Origin: Acidobacteria bacterium SCN 69-37 | GTDB taxonomy: Bacteria > Acidobacteriota > Vicinamibacteria > Vicinamibacterales > SCN-69-37 | Assembly (NCBI GenBank): GCA_001724025.1 | Contig: MEDJ01000001.1 | Coordinates: 62,001-126,000 of the forward strand | Length of the DNA: 64,000 bases | Direction of reading: 5' to 3' | Shown here: positions 60,397 to 64,000 of the stretch, piece by piece | How positions within the stretch are numbered: position 1 is the first letter of the stretch | How the letters are laid out: each line of letters starts with the position of its first letter | Position numbers and translations under genes: made by a program | The notes under the pieces: generated by a model | The model's input: the letters and a program-made list of their open reading frames with translations, nothing else | The model's database searches: none | Told to the model about the DNA's origin: nothing

Positions 60397-61356
60397 TCAC
60401 GCCGGCCTCGCCGGAATGGCGCGGTGCTCGCGCACGAGCACGCCCACGGGTGCCGCGAGCGCGTCCAGCACATCGGCCGACGGCGCGGCCAGCCCTTCGA
60501 CCGTCGTCGCCGGGCGCACGTCGACGATATCGACCGGCGCGTCGAGGCGCTCGCCGATCTGGCGTCGCGCGTCCTCGCCGCGCGCCCCGGCGCCCGAGAG
60601 CCACACCCTGCCGAAACCGCCGCCGCCGAGCCGGTCCTCGTGATACATCGCCGTCTGGTGCACGAGCGATCCCAGCGGTTCGTCATCGGCGTGCAGCCGG
60701 TGCCTGTAGAACATCAGCGATGTCCCGCGCAGGATGGCGAGCGTCGTCGCCTCGGCGGCCAGATGGACGACGAGCCAGTCGCGCTCGTCGGCAGGCGCGG
60801 CGGCCAGAACGGCATTGATGACGTTGAAACTCGCCAGATCCACGAGACCTGCATGAATGCCGAGGCCGGCCACGAGCTGCTCGTATTCGGCCAGGACATC
60901 GCGACGCGCCATGACGGCGGCAACCGTCGGCCGCCCGCCGTCGCTCCCGGCCGGCACGTACGACACTGCGGCCGTCTCGAGCGGGAACGGCGCGGACTTG
61001 CGCAACTGCCAGGTCACCAGCTGATCGCGATCCTGCGCCCGGGCGGGCAATTGATCGAAGGTGAGCAGTGAGACGCGCGCCACGCTGTCGGGCACGATCA
61101 ACGCGGCCCGGCGTGCGGCTGTCAGACCGGCGCGTTCGAGCGCGCGGCGAATCGCCTCGCGCACCACGTCGGGCGTCCCGACGTTGAGGCCCGTCAGTGC
61201 CGGCACGATGGCGCCCTCGGGCAGTCCTTCGCCCGCGTACGCGGTCACGGCGCCCCCGCCGGGGGCCACTTCCACCACCGTCACCCGGCGGGCGGCGATC
61301 TCGATGGCGATCGCGGGGGGTGCCGGCGTCAGCCAGCCACGCAGGTTCACGCGCAC
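60397..61356 (-). CDS. pilM: Type IV pilus assembly protein PilM-like
   Basis: A 319-residue actin-like cytosolic protein (AIAIEIAARRVTVVEVAPGGGAV, ALIVPDSVARVSLLTFDQLPAR, DLASFNVINAVLAA, DWLVVHLAAEATTLAILRGTSLMFYR, RVWLSGAGARGEDARRQIGERL). The ATPase fold of the FtsA/PilM family is visible. PilM binds the tail of PilN and joins the inner-membrane complex to PilB. GTG 61356 begins one base after the pilB stop. The nucleotide-binding motifs are degenerate. Confidence 0.87.
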   Translation of the reverse strand: MRVNLRGWLTPAPPAIAIEIAARRVTVVEVAPGGGAVTAYAGEGLPEGAIVPALTGLNVGTPDVVREAIRRALERAGLTAARRAALIVPDSVARVSLLTFDQLPARAQDRDQLVTWQLRKSAPFPLETAAVSYVPAGSDGGRPTVAAVMARRDVLAEYEQLVAGLGIHAGLVDLASFNVINAVLAAAPADERDWLVVHLAAEATTLAILRGTSLMFYRHRLHADDEPLGSLVHQTAMYHEDRLGGGGFGRVWLSGAGARGEDARRQIGERLDAPVDIVDVRPATTVEGLAAPSADVLDALAAPVGVLVREHRAIPARPA

Positions 61357-61357
61357 C

Positions 61358-63004
<1,647 letters not shown>

Positions 63005-63007
63005 GGG

Positions 63008-64000
63008 TCAGCTCGACAGCGACGACAACTCGAACAACGGCATATAGAGCGACAGCAGCAGGCCCGCGATGATGACGCCCATCACGACCAGCATGACGGG
63101 CTGGATCAGGTTCGAGAACCGCGTCAGGCTCGTCTGGTTCTCTTCATCATAGAAGTCCGCCACGCTCGTCAGCATGTCGGCCAGCGCGCCCGTCGACTCG
63201 CCCACCTCGACCATCTCGACCGCCACGTGCGGGAACAGGTCGCGCCGGGCCAGCGCGCCCGACAGGCTGCTGCCCTCGCGTACGTCACGCGCCACGTGCG
63301 CCAGGTGCGCGGCAATCGCCTGGTTACCCGTCGATCGCGCCGCGATCTCGAGCGCGTTGACGAGCGGGATGCCGCCGTAGAGCAGCGTCGCCAGCGTGCG
63401 TGACGTCTGCGCCGTGGCGAACCGGCGGGCCAGCGGCCCGAAATACGGGATCTTCAGGATCCAGCCATGGATCCGGCGACGCTGAGCCGGCTGCCGCACC
63501 CACCAGGTGATCGCCACCGCGATTGCCGCGACGGACAGGCCGATGGCCCCGGCGCTGGCCACCAGGTTCGTCGAGATGGCCACGATGATCTGCGTCGGCA
63601 GCGGCAGCGCGGCGCCCCGGAACTGCGCGTAGAACGCCGCGAACTCCGGCACCACCTGGAAGACGATCAGGCCGACGACGACCATCGACAGGACCAGCAG
63701 GATGACCGGATAGATCAACGCCGAAATGACCTGGCTGCGCGCCGACTGCAGCACCTTCATATGCTGCACGTACCGCCGCAACACCTGCTCGAGACTGCCA
63801 CTCTTCTCGCCCGCCATCAACGACGCCGTGTAGATCGGCGAGAACAGCCGCTGTGCGTCGAACGCATCCGACAGCGCGGCGCCCGACCGCACCCGCTCGT
63901 GGATGTCGTTGAGCGCGGCGCGGAACGTCGCGTTCGGCACCCGCTTGCGCAGGATGTCGAGCGACTGCACCAGTGGCAGCCCGGCCTTCAGCAGCGTGGC
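63008..64000 (-). CDS. pilC: Type IV pilus/type II secretion platform protein PilC/GspF, N-terminus cut by window edge
   Basis: At least 330 residues of a polytopic inner-membrane protein. The first residues in the window (ATLLKAGLPLVQSLDILRKRV) belong to the start of the first T2SSF domain, so some N-terminal residues lie beyond base 64000. Helices include SALIYPVILLVLSMVVVGLIVFQVV, LVASAGAIGLSVAAIAVAITWWV and LIQPVMLVVMGVIIAGLLLSLYMPLFE. The second T2SSF domain has RRFATAQTSRTLATLLYGGIPLVNALEIA. PilC is the platform on which PilB works. Confidence 0.95.
   Translation of the reverse strand, partial: ATLLKAGLPLVQSLDILRKRVPNATFRAALNDIHERVRSGAALSDAFDAQRLFSPIYTASLMAGEKSGSLEQVLRRYVQHMKVLQSARSQVISALIYPVILLVLSMVVVGLIVFQVVPEFAAFYAQFRGAALPLPTQIIVAISTNLVASAGAIGLSVAAIAVAITWWVRQPAQRRRIHGWILKIPYFGPLARRFATAQTSRTLATLLYGGIPLVNALEIAARSTGNQAIAAHLAHVARDVREGSSLSGALARRDLFPHVAVEMVEVGESTGALADMLTSVADFYDEENQTSLTRFSNLIQPVMLVVMGVIIAGLLLSLYMPLFELSSLSS

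Overview
The window is a continuous stretch of bacterial chromosome with high G+C, a strong GC bias at third codon positions and dense, often overlapping genes. It is ordinary core genome: a single tRNA, no rRNA, no insertion sequence with a transposase, no phage genes and no CRISPR array. The gene set points to a Gram-negative, LPS-exporting, PTS-regulated bacterium: Lpt proteins, Tol-Pal, a TonB-dependent receptor, long HPF and HPr kinase beside rpoN, and a PilMNOP/secretin machine. This combination, with fused tsaB-rimI, lptC-lptA and lptF-lptG genes, fits Acidobacteriota of the Vicinamibacteria type. That placement is inference from gene content; no 16S gene is present.

Region by region: 1-1.5 kb is a TonB-dependent receptor cut by the window edge. 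At 1.8-4.6 kb lie acylphosphatase, apt, tRNA-Arg(CCT), an SGNH hydrolase and an anchored TPR protein. At 4.6-16.1 kb are mutS, the tsaB-rimI fusion, psd-pssA, a 1282-residue NtrY-like sensor kinase, a membrane protein and an exported beta-propeller. At 16.1-33.7 kb a long rightward run carries guaA, dnaE, accA, recJ, lptCA, lptB, rpoN, hpf, hprK, rapZ, a Man-type EIIA, HPr, EI and a cupin; many of these overlap by 4 bases, so they are probably co-transcribed in blocks. At 33.9-39.5 kb, leftward, is tolQ-tolR-tonB/tolA-tolB-pal-cpoB followed by ssb. At 39.6-47.8 kb, rightward, are recN, miaB, a bifunctional-nuclease-domain gene, parA-parB and an lptF-lptG fusion. At 47.8-50.6 kb, leftward, are xerD and a PHP-domain protein; then rightward murQ and a serine hydrolase. 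From 53 kb to the end, leftward, runs a type IV pilus/type II secretion operon (pilC-pilB-pilM-pilN-pilO-pilP-secretin-two pseudopilins), with an Ig/PKD lipoprotein on the opposite strand and a third, atypical pseudopilin beyond it.

Functional links: the envelope is the main theme (LptA/B/C/F/G, Tol-Pal, TonB receptor, phosphatidylserine/phosphatidylethanolamine synthesis, acetyl-CoA carboxylase alpha, murein recycling by MurQ, secretin machine). The PTS genes form a chain EI-HPr-EIIA with HPr kinase and RapZ but no EIIB or EIIC in the window, which suggests a regulatory rather than a sugar-transporting phosphorelay.

The most unusual observations are the LptF-LptG single polypeptide, a secretin with a cohesin-like C-terminus, a pseudopilin lacking Glu5 with a Gly/Arg-rich tail, a three-sensor NtrY-like kinase, divergent gene pairs sharing a symmetrical -10 element with start codons close to the expected transcription start, a 149-bp MITE-like element with about 30-bp terminal inverted repeats, AGAAG-type repeat hairpins, and several palindromic repeat families at gene ends.
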